A stretch of DNA of 64,000 nucleotides from positions 62,001-126,000 of the forward strand of contig CAZBPM010000009.1 of assembly GCA_964493785.1 (NCBI GenBank), given 5' to 3'. Source of the stretch: Hyphomicrobium_A sp964493785 (GTDB lineage Bacteria > Pseudomonadota > Alphaproteobacteria > Rhizobiales > Hyphomicrobiaceae). The notes under the pieces were generated by a model. That model searched no databases and had not been told where the DNA came from. It saw only the letters and a program-made list of their open reading frames with translations. Shown piece by piece: positions 1-8,706 of the stretch. Within the stretch, counting starts at the first letter, position 1; every line of letters starts with the position of its first letter. Made by a program: the position numbers and the translations under genes.

Positions 1-1066
1 CCAGCGATGAGATCTCGTCGCGCAGCTTCGCCTGCTCCTGGTTGCGCCTCACCATCCGCATCTGGATCTTCCCGATCGCCATCGAAAGCGAGTTGCGGGA
101 CGTCGCATCGCCGCTACTCCCGGTCTCGTACTGCTTGTCGAAGATCTCTTGCTGATCGGTCTTGTTGGCTTCCTGCAACTGGCGCAGCCTCTCTCTGGCC
201 TGCGCCAGCGCCACGATGTCTTGCGTGTGCTCCGCATCCGATTTGCGCGCCGTCGCATCGTCGAAGGTGCGCGCGGGGCCCTCGTCGGCCCGCGCCGTCT
301 GTTGGAAATAGAAGTCCCCCGTCAGCGCCGAGTGATCCCACGGCACCTGCTTGCCGCCGGTCGCCGCGAGCACGTCCTTACGCACCTCGATCATCGTCGC
401 CGTGAGATTGCGCCCCGGCTCGCGCACGTGCTTGGCGAGCGCCGCGGTGAACGGCGAGTTGCGCCCCTTGCCGTCGAGCGCAACGTTCCCCGGCTGCGTC
501 GAATAGGAGATGAAGGTGCCGACCCCGGTCTCGACCTGCGCCAGCCCCTTGCCCAAACTGCCTGACCGCGTGCCCATCGATCGCGCGAGATTGCTCGAGA
601 AGGGATTGTCGCGGCAAGCATCCAGGAACACGATGTTCGTCTTCTCCGCGCGCCCAAGCTCCATCTGCTTCATAACGAGATCGAGGTTCACCGCGTCGAA
701 GTCGAGATCGCGTTCGTTCTGCAGCCGCGCATCGACGGGAATGAGATAGTTGCGCCCGCCGACCTGCAGCCCATGCCCCGCGTAGAAGAAGACCGCGACA
801 TCCGACCCGTCGAGCAACTCGGCGAAGTTGCGCACCCGCGTATCGAATGCGCGCTTGTCGACGTCGATACCGAGGATCACCTCGAACCCGGCTGACTTCA
901 GCGCCGTGGCGATGTCGTTGGCATCGTTCACCGGATTGGCGAGCGGCGTCGCAAAGGCATAGGCCGAATTGCCGACGACGAGAGCAACGCGCTTTTCGGC
1001 GAGCGCTGGAATACTGCAGAGGACCGACGCAAGCGCGGCGGCAAGCAAGACGCGAACGAATGACAT
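1..1066 (-). CDS. Caspase-family (peptidase C14) secreted protein, 3' end outside window
   Basis: Read from an ATG at 1066 down to the window edge (355 codons, no stop seen). The N-terminus is a signal peptide of about 23 residues (MSFVRVLLAA..., cleavage after SIPALA). The caspase fold follows: beta-1 KRVALVVGNSAY, the catalytic His in FFYAGHG (about residue 98) and the catalytic Cys in FLDACRDNPF (about residue 151), so both dyad residues are intact. After about residue 250 the chain becomes charged and probably coiled-coil (QARERLRQLQEA). Family knowledge: bacterial caspase-like proteases of this type are exported and usually carry variable C-terminal repeats; the substrate is unknown. The gene is co-directional with the AAA+ gene ending at 1496. 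The family call is firm; the role is inference. Confidence 0.9.
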   Translation of the reverse strand, partial: MSFVRVLLAAALASVLCSIPALAEKRVALVVGNSAYAFATPLANPVNDANDIATALKSAGFEVILGIDVDKRAFDTRVRNFAELLDGSDVAVFFYAGHGLQVGGRNYLIPVDARLQNERDLDFDAVNLDLVMKQMELGRAEKTNIVFLDACRDNPFSSNLARSMGTRSGSLGKGLAQVETGVGTFISYSTQPGNVALDGKGRNSPFTAALAKHVREPGRNLTATMIEVRKDVLAATGGKQVPWDHSALTGDFYFQQTARADEGPARTFDDATARKSDAEHTQDIVALAQARERLRQLQEANKTDQQEIFDKQYETGSSGDATSRNSLSMAIGKIQMRMVRRNQEQAKLRDEISSL

Positions 1067-1304
1067 GAAACACTCGACTTTGCTGGGAGGCATCTGAAGG
1101 AGCGGCCAATCAATAATCCGATGTGCCGCCGGCGAGCTATCCCAATCAGCGTGACAACTTTGCGGCAGGGCAACCGGAAACGTGCCTGCTGCACCACGGC
1201 AACACTCTGGCGGCGTTTACAAAATGTCGCCAAACGTGATCGGGAAGGGCCACGGGCTTGCCTCATGCCGGGTGCTGCATCGCCCCTCAAGGCGAGGGAC
1301 AAGC

Positions 1305-1493
1305 ATGGTCAAGAATCACAAGCAGGACAGTTTCGATGGCGGCAGGGCTGCGAGCATAGCCCGCGAGCACGACCCGGTGAGCACGGACGAGCTGACCCGC
1401 AAGGCGCGGCCGGGCACCAACCTTCACCCCGACGACGACGACGTCTACGCTTTGCTGATAGCCGCGAGCACTCTGGCAAGCGCCGACGAGTGA
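1305..1493 (+). CDS. Small hypothetical acidic protein, 62 aa
   Basis: A short reading frame starting MVKNHKQDSF and ending TLASADE, with GGCGAGG at a good distance upstream of the ATG at 1305. It is hydrophilic, carries a run of four Asp, and has no signal peptide or membrane segment. It lies on the opposite strand between the caspase gene and the AAA+ gene; its stop is only two bases from the stop of the convergent AAA+ gene, which argues for a real boundary. I recognise no family. A longer in-frame start at 1182 exists, but that extension does not look like conserved coding sequence. Confidence 0.45.
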   Translation: MVKNHKQDSFDGGRAASIAREHDPVSTDELTRKARPGTNLHPDDDDVYALLIAASTLASADE

Positions 1494-1495
1494 GG

Positions 1496-4400
1496 TCAGT
1501 CCGTGAGCCGGCTGCCGGCGATGAGATCGAAGTCGCCGGCGAGCACATCCTGGAGCCGGTCGGTGCGCCAGCCGGCCGCCAGGTCCCGCACCAGCGGCGC
1601 CTCTCCGTCACGGTAGCGCCGCACGACGCTGCTGTCGCGCGGCGCGGCCCGCAGAGCATCCTCGATCGCAGCTTTCATCCTGTTCTTCGGGACGTCCTCG
1701 ATCGGCGCAGCTGCAATACGAACGCGTGCCGTAGCGCGCATCTGCTCGCCGTCGTCTCCTGCCTCGATCACGTGCAGGCCTGACTCGCGCATCAGCGTGC
1801 GTTGCGCGCCGAAGCCGCTGACGATCAGGCATGGCACGCCATCGCTCCGGAGGCTGACCTCGCTGGACTGCATCCGCCGACGCTCCGCCCATCCCCGATA
1901 CATGCCGCCAAGACGCCGGCACCACGCGACACTTCCCGCCTCCTCGCCTGGCCGGTCGAATGCCGGTTCGATTGCGAGCACCACCTCGATTGCCGAGCCC
2001 TCCTCGACATCTCGCACGCCGTCGCCGACCAGGTGAATCTGCAGCGCCAGTCGCGAGATCAGCTCACGCGACGATTTCCCGGCGCGTTCGGTGCCTTTAT
2101 CGAGCCGGCCTTTCAGCGCGTGCGCCGTTTCGGCGGCGCTGCGGACCCTGTCGATCAGCGCCAGCCTCGACAGCGTGACGTAGCGCTGCGGATCGCTCCA
2201 GAACACGGCATTCTGCATCGGCGCGGATAACCGGATCTTCCGCTGCTCCCATTCGGGCGACGCCAGCGTAGCGTCGAGCCGGTCCAGCGCCGCGGCGAGC
2301 TCATCGATCTCCAGATCTGTGCCGCGCGGTGCTAGCACCATGTCCGCGAGTGTCGGCATGTCGGCATCGGTTTGCACACCGCGCGCTGGGGCTGACTCCC
2401 GGTCCGCATCGGGATCGACAAACTCCGCCTGTATCGCCCGCCCGTCGCTGCGCACGAAGACGAACTGGTCGCCTTCGGGAAAGCGCTGCTCGACGATGGT
2501 CGCGGCGAGCGGTGCAATCAGGAACTGGTCGATCGCCCGCTTGAGCGGCCTCGCGCCCATCTCCGGCGAGAAGCCCTTTTCCAACAGGAACTCGACGGCC
2601 GAGGCCTCCCACTCCACCGCCCATTCGCGATCCTTGAACCCGCGCCTGTCGAGCACGCGGGCAAGCTCCTTCTTCAGGATCGAGCCCATCAGCTCGCGCG
2701 ACAGCGGCTGGAACACGATGACCTTGTCGAGCCGGTTCTGGAACTCCGGCCGGAACGTCTGCCCGATCGTACGCAGCACCTGCTCGGGGGTGTAGGCGTC
2801 CTCGCCCGGAGAGAAGCCGAGCCGCGAAGTGTGGTGGCTGGTCGCGCCCAGGTTGGACGTGAGGATGATGATGCAATGACGGAAGTCGGCAACTTGCCCG
2901 ACCTGATCTGTAAGACGCCCATCGTCGAACACCTGCAGGAACAGATCCCACACGCTGGGATGCGCCTTCTCGAACTCGTCGAGTAGCACCACCGAAAACG
3001 GCTGCTTGCGCACCAGCGTGATCAGAGAGTCCGCCGGCATCGCCGCATCGCCGGAGCCGAGAATCTTAACAGTCGAATCCGGCGTCTGGAATTCGCTCAT
3101 GTCGAGCCGGATCATGCGATCCGTCGATCCGAACAGGAACTCCGCCAGCGTCTTGGCAAGCTCGGTCTTGCCGGTCCCCGTCGGGCCCGCAAACAGGAAC
3201 ACGCCAATCGGCTTGCCTGGATCGTTGAGCCCCGCCTTCAGCATCGCGATCCGGTCGACGATGGCGCCGACCGCCTCGTCCTGCCCAATCACGCGGTCCA
3301 TGAAGTAGCGCCGCACCGAACCCAGATCGACCCGCTGGTGACTGTCGAGTATCGACGCGGGCAGACCGGTCTGCTGTGCCAGCGTTTCGATGATGTCCGC
3401 CTCACCGACGGTTCCGTCGCTGCCCTTGCTCTTACGCTTGACTGTCAGCTTGACGAGGTCGAGCGCCGCGCCGGGCAGGCTAGATGCGGCGAGATACTGG
3501 CGCGCCGAGGCGATGGCGGCACCGATGGCGGATGGCGCGATGCGCACGGCACCGGTGGATTCCAGCACGCGGGCAACCTCGCGTGCCAACTGCTCCGTCT
3601 CGCTGACATCCATGGGCTCTAGGCGCGCGACTTCGAATATGCCGCGCAGCCCTGGCCGCAGCCGTATCAGTTTCGCCGTACCGGCCGCCGACGCCTCCGT
3701 CCACACGATCAGCCGTCCGGCGGAGATCGCCGGCAGTATCTGATCGAGGATGCTCGCCGCTTGGCCCTGGTGCGTCCCCGACAACGCGATTTGGAGAATG
3801 TCGGGAATGTACCAGATGACGCGCTTTTCCGCGTTCAGCTCTTCGATGGTGCGCTGGATCCGGCCTTCGAGCTGTCCGAACCATTGCTGCCCCGCCATGA
3901 GGTCTGCGCCGCTCGCCTCGAACACGGTCCAGCCGTGCTTGTTCAGCCGCCTCGCGAGCAACCGCAGGAATGACGTCTTGCCGACGCGCGCTTCCCCACT
4001 CGTCATCAGGGAGCGCGCATGGTTGCCTGTCGCGTTCCTCTCGCACTCCTCGAGTGCCTCGTTCCATTGCATGGGCTCGACCAGCGCGTCCCCTGGCTCC
4101 CCCCGCCAGAACCGACCGAAGGATGAAAGGAACGCGCGGTCGATCTTCGCGCGGGTGACCCGCTCCAGCTCGGTTGCAAGCTCCTTCGCCAGCGGATGAT
4201 GCACGCGCGCCAACAGCGCCTTCACGCTGTCGCACGTCTCCTGGTTTGCAGCATCGATGCCCGGCCCGAACTCCGCCACATCGCCGAACCCCTGTCGCGT
4301 TTCGAGGTAGTCGCGCACCGCGGTGACGAGAAAATTGTTCTCCGGCCAATAGCTGCGTGCGGCGAGCAATGGCGCGCCGACAGGTGGTCGCGGGCTGCTC

Positions 4401-4903
4401 GTCGCGATGTATGCCAGCGCGAAATGCGTGCCCCACGGAGTCAGCCCGTCGAGAAAGGTCATCACCCGTTCGAGCGCGTCATCGCGGTCGGCCCGATCGC
4501 GCAAAGCGGCAAGCCCGGTGCAGGAATAGAACCAGTTCGAGCCGACGGCGTAGTCTCGCACCACGTCGAGCGGAACGCTCTCGTCGGCGAGCAGCTTGCG
4601 CGCTTCGATGAAGAGCGGATGGACGGCGAGTTCGCCCGCCGTCGAGGAGACATTGATCTCGTTGTCGGCGCGTTCGAACAGCGCGCGCAGCTTGTCGGCG
4701 AGGGGAGGTGCCGCCTCAGCCGCGGCGGCCTCAGGCACGGTCCCAATCGCTGACCCGGTCGCGACGATAGGTGCGGGCTGACCGCTCCCTCTATCGACGG
4801 TCTTGCTGAGGATCCACCTGTCGGCTTCGGCATATGCCTTTCGTATGCGCGGCCAATACCAGCCAAGGGCAACGCCGAGGAGGACACAGATCAGATACTT
4901 CAA
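1496..4903 (-). CDS. Membrane-anchored ClpA/ClpB-type AAA+ ATPase with release-factor (PCRF)-like C-terminal domain
   Basis: This 1135-residue protein begins with one transmembrane anchor (MKYLICVLLGVALGWYW). A helical region leads to a first, degenerate AAA+ module: P-loop-like GEARVGKTS near residue 304, but the Walker B position reads IWYIPDI without the acidic pair. The second module is intact: Walker A GPTGTGKTELA (about 574), Walker B VVLLDEFEKAHP (about 641), sensor LTSNLG, arginine-finger region FRPEFQNRLD, and a ClpB-type D2-small domain. From about residue 860 the chain resembles the N-terminus plus PCRF domain of peptide chain release factor 2: LDATLASPEW...VFWSDPQR, then MYRGWAERR and later RESGLHVIEAG. 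The GGQ domain is absent. It probably remodels a substrate at the inner membrane, perhaps with the caspase next door; the function is inference. Confidence 0.85.
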   Translation of the reverse strand: MKYLICVLLGVALGWYWPRIRKAYAEADRWILSKTVDRGSGQPAPIVATGSAIGTVPEAAAAEAAPPLADKLRALFERADNEINVSSTAGELAVHPLFIEARKLLADESVPLDVVRDYAVGSNWFYSCTGLAALRDRADRDDALERVMTFLDGLTPWGTHFALAYIATSSPRPPVGAPLLAARSYWPENNFLVTAVRDYLETRQGFGDVAEFGPGIDAANQETCDSVKALLARVHHPLAKELATELERVTRAKIDRAFLSSFGRFWRGEPGDALVEPMQWNEALEECERNATGNHARSLMTSGEARVGKTSFLRLLARRLNKHGWTVFEASGADLMAGQQWFGQLEGRIQRTIEELNAEKRVIWYIPDILQIALSGTHQGQAASILDQILPAISAGRLIVWTEASAAGTAKLIRLRPGLRGIFEVARLEPMDVSETEQLAREVARVLESTGAVRIAPSAIGAAIASARQYLAASSLPGAALDLVKLTVKRKSKGSDGTVGEADIIETLAQQTGLPASILDSHQRVDLGSVRRYFMDRVIGQDEAVGAIVDRIAMLKAGLNDPGKPIGVFLFAGPTGTGKTELAKTLAEFLFGSTDRMIRLDMSEFQTPDSTVKILGSGDAAMPADSLITLVRKQPFSVVLLDEFEKAHPSVWDLFLQVFDDGRLTDQVGQVADFRHCIIILTSNLGATSHHTSRLGFSPGEDAYTPEQVLRTIGQTFRPEFQNRLDKVIVFQPLSRELMGSILKKELARVLDRRGFKDREWAVEWEASAVEFLLEKGFSPEMGARPLKRAIDQFLIAPLAATIVEQRFPEGDQFVFVRSDGRAIQAEFVDPDADRESAPARGVQTDADMPTLADMVLAPRGTDLEIDELAAALDRLDATLASPEWEQRKIRLSAPMQNAVFWSDPQRYVTLSRLALIDRVRSAAETAHALKGRLDKGTERAGKSSRELISRLALQIHLVGDGVRDVEEGSAIEVVLAIEPAFDRPGEEAGSVAWCRRLGGMYRGWAERRRMQSSEVSLRSDGVPCLIVSGFGAQRTLMRESGLHVIEAGDDGEQMRATARVRIAAAPIEDVPKNRMKAAIEDALRAAPRDSSVVRRYRDGEAPLVRDLAAGWRTDRLQDVLAGDFDLIAGSRLTD

Positions 4904-4988
4904 GGGCCAGTCCCCCGCCGAATGCGCGCGCGAGACTGTTATCTCCCCACACGGCTGTCAACGCCGCAGCCCCACCCAGAAACGACAA

Positions 4989-5014
4989 CGCGAGGCCCGT
5001 TGCCGGGCCTCGCG
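4989..5014 (-). terminator. Rho-independent terminator of the small secreted protein gene
   Basis: A perfect 11-bp inverted repeat (CGCGAGGCCCG / CGGGCCTCGCG) with loop TTGC, 25 bases downstream of the minus-strand stop at 5039. On the minus strand it is followed by a T-rich stretch (TTGTCGTTTCT). Confidence 0.8.
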
Positions 5015-5038
5015 AAGATTCACAAGTCAGACCGTGGC

Positions 5039-5335
5039 TTAGTAGAACCGGCGGTGGCGATAGGGAGCGCCCCATCCGCGGTAAAACCGGTACGGGCGAT
5101 AGTAGCGATAGGGGCGGTAGTACGGCCGGTACCCGTAATAGGTGTACGGACGGTAGAACCTCCTCGGACCCCAGCCCCAACCGCGGCGCCAGCGAACCTG
5201 ATCCGTAATGCCTGCGGGCTGCGTCACACCGATGTCCGCGCGCGAAGCGCCGGGGAGAGCCGAAGCGCTGGGCGACATTACGAACAGAAGACCGGTAAAG
5301 GCGGAAGCGACGAGGGCGATGGTTTTGAGGCGCAT
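5039..5335 (-). CDS. Small secreted Tyr/Arg/Pro-rich protein, 98 aa
   Basis: I chose the ATG at 5335 because AGGAGTG precedes it and it opens directly into a signal peptide (MRLKTIALVASAFTGLLF...SASA). The mature protein begins with about 25 ordinary residues, then a WRRGWGWGPRRFY segment and repeated YRPY/YYRPYRYY units, ending in HRRFY. Such low-complexity, aromatic/basic exported proteins are common in Hyphomicrobiales and have no assigned function; binding to the cell surface or to nucleic acid or polyanions is a guess. A strong terminator follows. The gene appears to be monocistronic. Confidence 0.75.
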   Translation of the reverse strand: MRLKTIALVASAFTGLLFVMSPSASALPGASRADIGVTQPAGITDQVRWRRGWGWGPRRFYRPYTYYGYRPYYRPYRYYRPYRFYRGWGAPYRHRRFY

Positions 5336-5541
5336 CGTTTCACTCCTGGGATTTGATTTGCACCTGCTAAATCGGCGCCCGCTGTCAGTCACCTCGGCCG
5401 GCAGCGCGGCGTCGTTTTTCAAGTATGCATACGCTGCGACGAATACCAGCCCGATGCAGGCTTATGCCTTCCGCCGACAAGTCATGTTTGGCGCAAATTC
5501 TATCCGCCTTGCAACGTTTCGTGAGCCGTCATGGCGCCAGC

Positions 5542-8500
5542 CTACGCAGCGGGTGCCGCGGATTCGACTTTGGTCTGAGACTTCGCCGCTTTACGGCGCA
5601 GCCGCCACTCCTCGAACCTTTGCACTACAACGAACACCGACGGCACGAACGTCACCGTTAGCAAGGTCGATCCGAGCATACCTGTCAGAACCGCGATGCC
5701 GATCGACTTCTGCGCATTGGCGCCGGCGCCCGATGCAAGCACCAGTGGTACGACGCCGAGAATGAACGCAAAAGACGTCATCAAGATCGGCCGGAACCGC
5801 GACCGGGCACCCTCGACCGCGGCATCGATAATGCTTTTTCCTTCGTGGATACGAAGCTCCCGCGCGAACTCGACGATCAAGATCGCATTCTTGCTCGACA
5901 GCGCGATCAGCAGGATGAGGCCGATCTGAGTGTAGAGGTTATTTCCGACGCCCAGGGCAAGCAGCGCAGCCGCCGTTCCCAGCAGTGCCAGTGGCACCGA
6001 GACGATCACCGTGATGGGCGCGAACCAGCTCTCATATTGGCCGGCAAGTACGAGGTACACGAGCAGCAGGCTCAGGCCATAGATCAGGTAGATCTGATTG
6101 CCGACCTCCTTCTCCTGGTAAGACATCGCCGTCCACTCGTACCCCGAGCCCGGCGGCAGCGTGTCGCCCGCGATCTGCTCCAGAAGGTCCATGCCCTGAC
6201 CGGACGAGAAGCCCTGTGCCGTAGCGGTAATGACTGTCGCCGCGGGATAGAGGTTATAGAGGCTGATGACCGACGGGCCTGCGATCGTCTCGATCTGCGC
6301 TAGCGTTCCGAGCGGCACCATGTTGCCTTCGTTGTTGCGCACCTGGAGATACTGCAGGCTCTCCGGGTTGATGCGCGCCGACGCATCGGCCTGCACGTAG
6401 ATCTGGAACACGCGGCCGAACTTGTTGAACTGCCCGACGTAGCTGGAGCCGATATAGGTCGAAAGCGCATCGAGCGCGTTGCCAAGCGGAACGCCGAGCG
6501 TCTCCGCCTTGACGCGATCGATGTTGACGTTGATCTGCGGCGCGTCTGCCAGGAAGGTGTTGGTCGCCGACTGAATCATCGATTGATCGCCGGCCCGGCT
6601 CGTGATCGCCTGCGCCAGCCGCTGCAGCTTTGCATAGTCGAACGATCCGTCGCGCAGCTCGACTTTCATCGTCGCGCCGGCCGTGTTTCCGATGCCCTGG
6701 ATCGCCGGTGGCGGAATGACGAGCGCCGTACCGTCGGGAATGTCTCTCACCCGCGCCGATAGGCCACGGTACATGCCCAGCAGATCTTCGCCTTTGCCGC
6801 GCTCGTCCCAGTCCTTGAGTATGACGTATGCGACGCCGGCGTTCGAAAGGCTGGCGCTGTCGTTCAGCGCCGCAATGCCGCCGATGGCGACGATCTTGTC
6901 GACGCCGGGCTGCTGCTTCAGGCGCACGGTGAGATCATCGAGTGCGGCGGTAGTGCGTTCCAGCGAGGCGCCTTCCGGCAGCTGCACCACCGCGATGAAG
7001 TAGCCCTGGTCCTCGATCGGCAGGAAGCCGGTCGGCACCCGGCTGAGACCCCAGACCGCAAGCACCACCAATCCAGCAACGATGAGCGACATGAAACCAG
7101 CGTGGCGCACCATGCGCGCGATCATGCCGGTGTAGGCGTGCTCGAGCTTGTCGTAGACGTAGTTGAAGCCGCGCGCGAGCACGTTGCGCTGTTCCGGCGG
7201 CGTCACCGGCCGCAGCCAGAGCGCGCACTGCGCCGGCTTCAGCGTCATGGCGTTGATCGCCGAGATCAGCGCCGTGGCAGCAATGACGAGTGCGAACTGG
7301 CGATACATCTGCCCGGAAAGACCGGGCAGGAATGCGGCCGGCACGAACACCGCCATCAGCACCAGCGTGATGCCGATGATGGGCCCTAGCAGTTCGCTCA
7401 TCGCTTTCACCGTCGCGTCGCGCGGTGTCAGTCCGTGTTCGATGTGTTTGGCTGCGCCTTCCACCACGATGATCGCGTCGTCGACCACGATGCCGATTGC
7501 GAGAATGATCGCGAACAGCGTCGACAGGTTCACCGTGAACCCGAGCATCGCCATGGCCGCAAACGCGCCGATGATCGTGACCGGAACCGTCGTCGCCGGC
7601 ACCAGCGTCGCTCGCCAGTCCTGCAGGAATACCAGGATGACGATGAGCACCAGCACCGCCGCCTCGATGAGCGTGTGGTAGACGTCGGTGACCGCCGACT
7701 CAACGAACTTCGTCGTGTCGAACGGCACCAGCCATGTCATCCCCTCGGGGAACGACTTGGCCAGCTCGTTCATCTTTGCTTCGACGCGCTTAGCGACGTC
7801 CAGCGCGTTGGCGTCGGGGAGCTGATAGATGGCGACGCCCGCCGATGGTTTGCCGTCGAGCTTGAACGTTTGGCTGTAGGTCTGCGCGCCGAGCTCGACG
7901 CTCGCCACGTCTTTCAGCCGCGTGATGCGCCCGCCCTTGTCCGTCTTGACGATGATGTCCTCGAACTCGGAGACGTCATCGAGCTTGCCATGCACGTTGA
8001 TCGTGTACTGGAACGCCTGCCCCTGCGGCACGGGCGGCAGGCCGACCTGCCCCGCGCTTGTCGATCGGCTCTGCAGGTTGACCGCATCGATCACGTCCTT
8101 CGGCACCAGGTCGCGCGCTTGCAGCTTCTGCGGATCAAGCCAGATCCGGATCGCGTATTGGCCCGCGCCGAACACCGAAACGCTGCCGACGCCGTCGAGG
8201 CGCGACAACTCGTCGACGATGTTGATCGTCGCGTAGTTCGACAGGAAGAGACTGTCGAAGCGGCCGTCCGGCGACGCCAGCGACACGATCTCCAGTATCG
8301 ACGTGGACTTCTTGCTGGTCTGGACGCCCTGTTTTTGCACGGCATCGGGCAGCGAGGCGAGCGCACTCGAGACGCGGTTGTCGACGAGGATCTGCGCTTT
8401 GTCTCCGTCGGTGCCGATCTTGAACGTCACCGTCAACGTGTACTGTCCGTCGCTTGTCGAAAGCGACGACATGTAAATCATGCCCTCGACGCCGTTGACC

Positions 8501-8706
8501 TTCTGCTCGATCGGCAGCGCCACCTCGCGGATGACGGTGGATGCCGTGGCGCCCGGATAGCGCGCCGTCACGACCACCGTCGGCGGCGTTACGTCGGGAT
8601 ACTGCGACACCGGCAGGCGCCACAGTGCGACGATGCCGAGGATCACGATCAGCAGTGCAATGACGTTGGCAAGGACCGGCCGGTCGATGAAGAATTTGGC
8701 AATCAT
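5542..8706 (-). CDS. RND-family multidrug efflux permease (HAE1/AcrB-MexF type)
   Basis: 1054 residues, the full length expected for an inner-membrane RND transporter. The start MIAKFFIDRPVLANVIALL is the typical first transmembrane helix of the HAE1 family, followed by the first periplasmic porter domain. The TM4 segment LFAIILAIGIVVDDAIIVVE carries the paired aspartates of the proton relay; the family signature GVPLALLGTAAALLALG and the last TM helices are present. It pumps hydrophobic or amphiphilic compounds using proton motive force. The upstream adaptor gene overlaps its start by four bases, so the two are translationally coupled. No TolC-type outer-membrane gene and no regulator are next to the pair. 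Confidence 0.95.
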   Translation of the reverse strand: MIAKFFIDRPVLANVIALLIVILGIVALWRLPVSQYPDVTPPTVVVTARYPGATASTVIREVALPIEQKVNGVEGMIYMSSLSTSDGQYTLTVTFKIGTDGDKAQILVDNRVSSALASLPDAVQKQGVQTSKKSTSILEIVSLASPDGRFDSLFLSNYATINIVDELSRLDGVGSVSVFGAGQYAIRIWLDPQKLQARDLVPKDVIDAVNLQSRSTSAGQVGLPPVPQGQAFQYTINVHGKLDDVSEFEDIIVKTDKGGRITRLKDVASVELGAQTYSQTFKLDGKPSAGVAIYQLPDANALDVAKRVEAKMNELAKSFPEGMTWLVPFDTTKFVESAVTDVYHTLIEAAVLVLIVILVFLQDWRATLVPATTVPVTIIGAFAAMAMLGFTVNLSTLFAIILAIGIVVDDAIIVVEGAAKHIEHGLTPRDATVKAMSELLGPIIGITLVLMAVFVPAAFLPGLSGQMYRQFALVIAATALISAINAMTLKPAQCALWLRPVTPPEQRNVLARGFNYVYDKLEHAYTGMIARMVRHAGFMSLIVAGLVVLAVWGLSRVPTGFLPIEDQGYFIAVVQLPEGASLERTTAALDDLTVRLKQQPGVDKIVAIGGIAALNDSASLSNAGVAYVILKDWDERGKGEDLLGMYRGLSARVRDIPDGTALVIPPPAIQGIGNTAGATMKVELRDGSFDYAKLQRLAQAITSRAGDQSMIQSATNTFLADAPQINVNIDRVKAETLGVPLGNALDALSTYIGSSYVGQFNKFGRVFQIYVQADASARINPESLQYLQVRNNEGNMVPLGTLAQIETIAGPSVISLYNLYPAATVITATAQGFSSGQGMDLLEQIAGDTLPPGSGYEWTAMSYQEKEVGNQIYLIYGLSLLLVYLVLAGQYESWFAPITVIVSVPLALLGTAAALLALGVGNNLYTQIGLILLIALSSKNAILIVEFARELRIHEGKSIIDAAVEGARSRFRPILMTSFAFILGVVPLVLASGAGANAQKSIGIAVLTGMLGSTLLTVTFVPSVFVVVQRFEEWRLRRKAAKSQTKVESAAPAA

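Noticed and set aside
1796..1830. GAQ sequence in the AAA+/PCRF protein (VSGFGAQRTLMRE) as a degenerate release-factor GGQ motif
   Set aside because: Aligned in context it falls in the PCRF domain, against the ISGDYAYGWLRTETG-type stretch of release factor 2, not in the GGQ domain, which is missing.
4791..5180. Minus-strand frame overlapping the small Tyr-rich protein and the AAA+ gene start
   Set aside because: It overlaps two better supported genes and a terminator, and its translation shows no domain.
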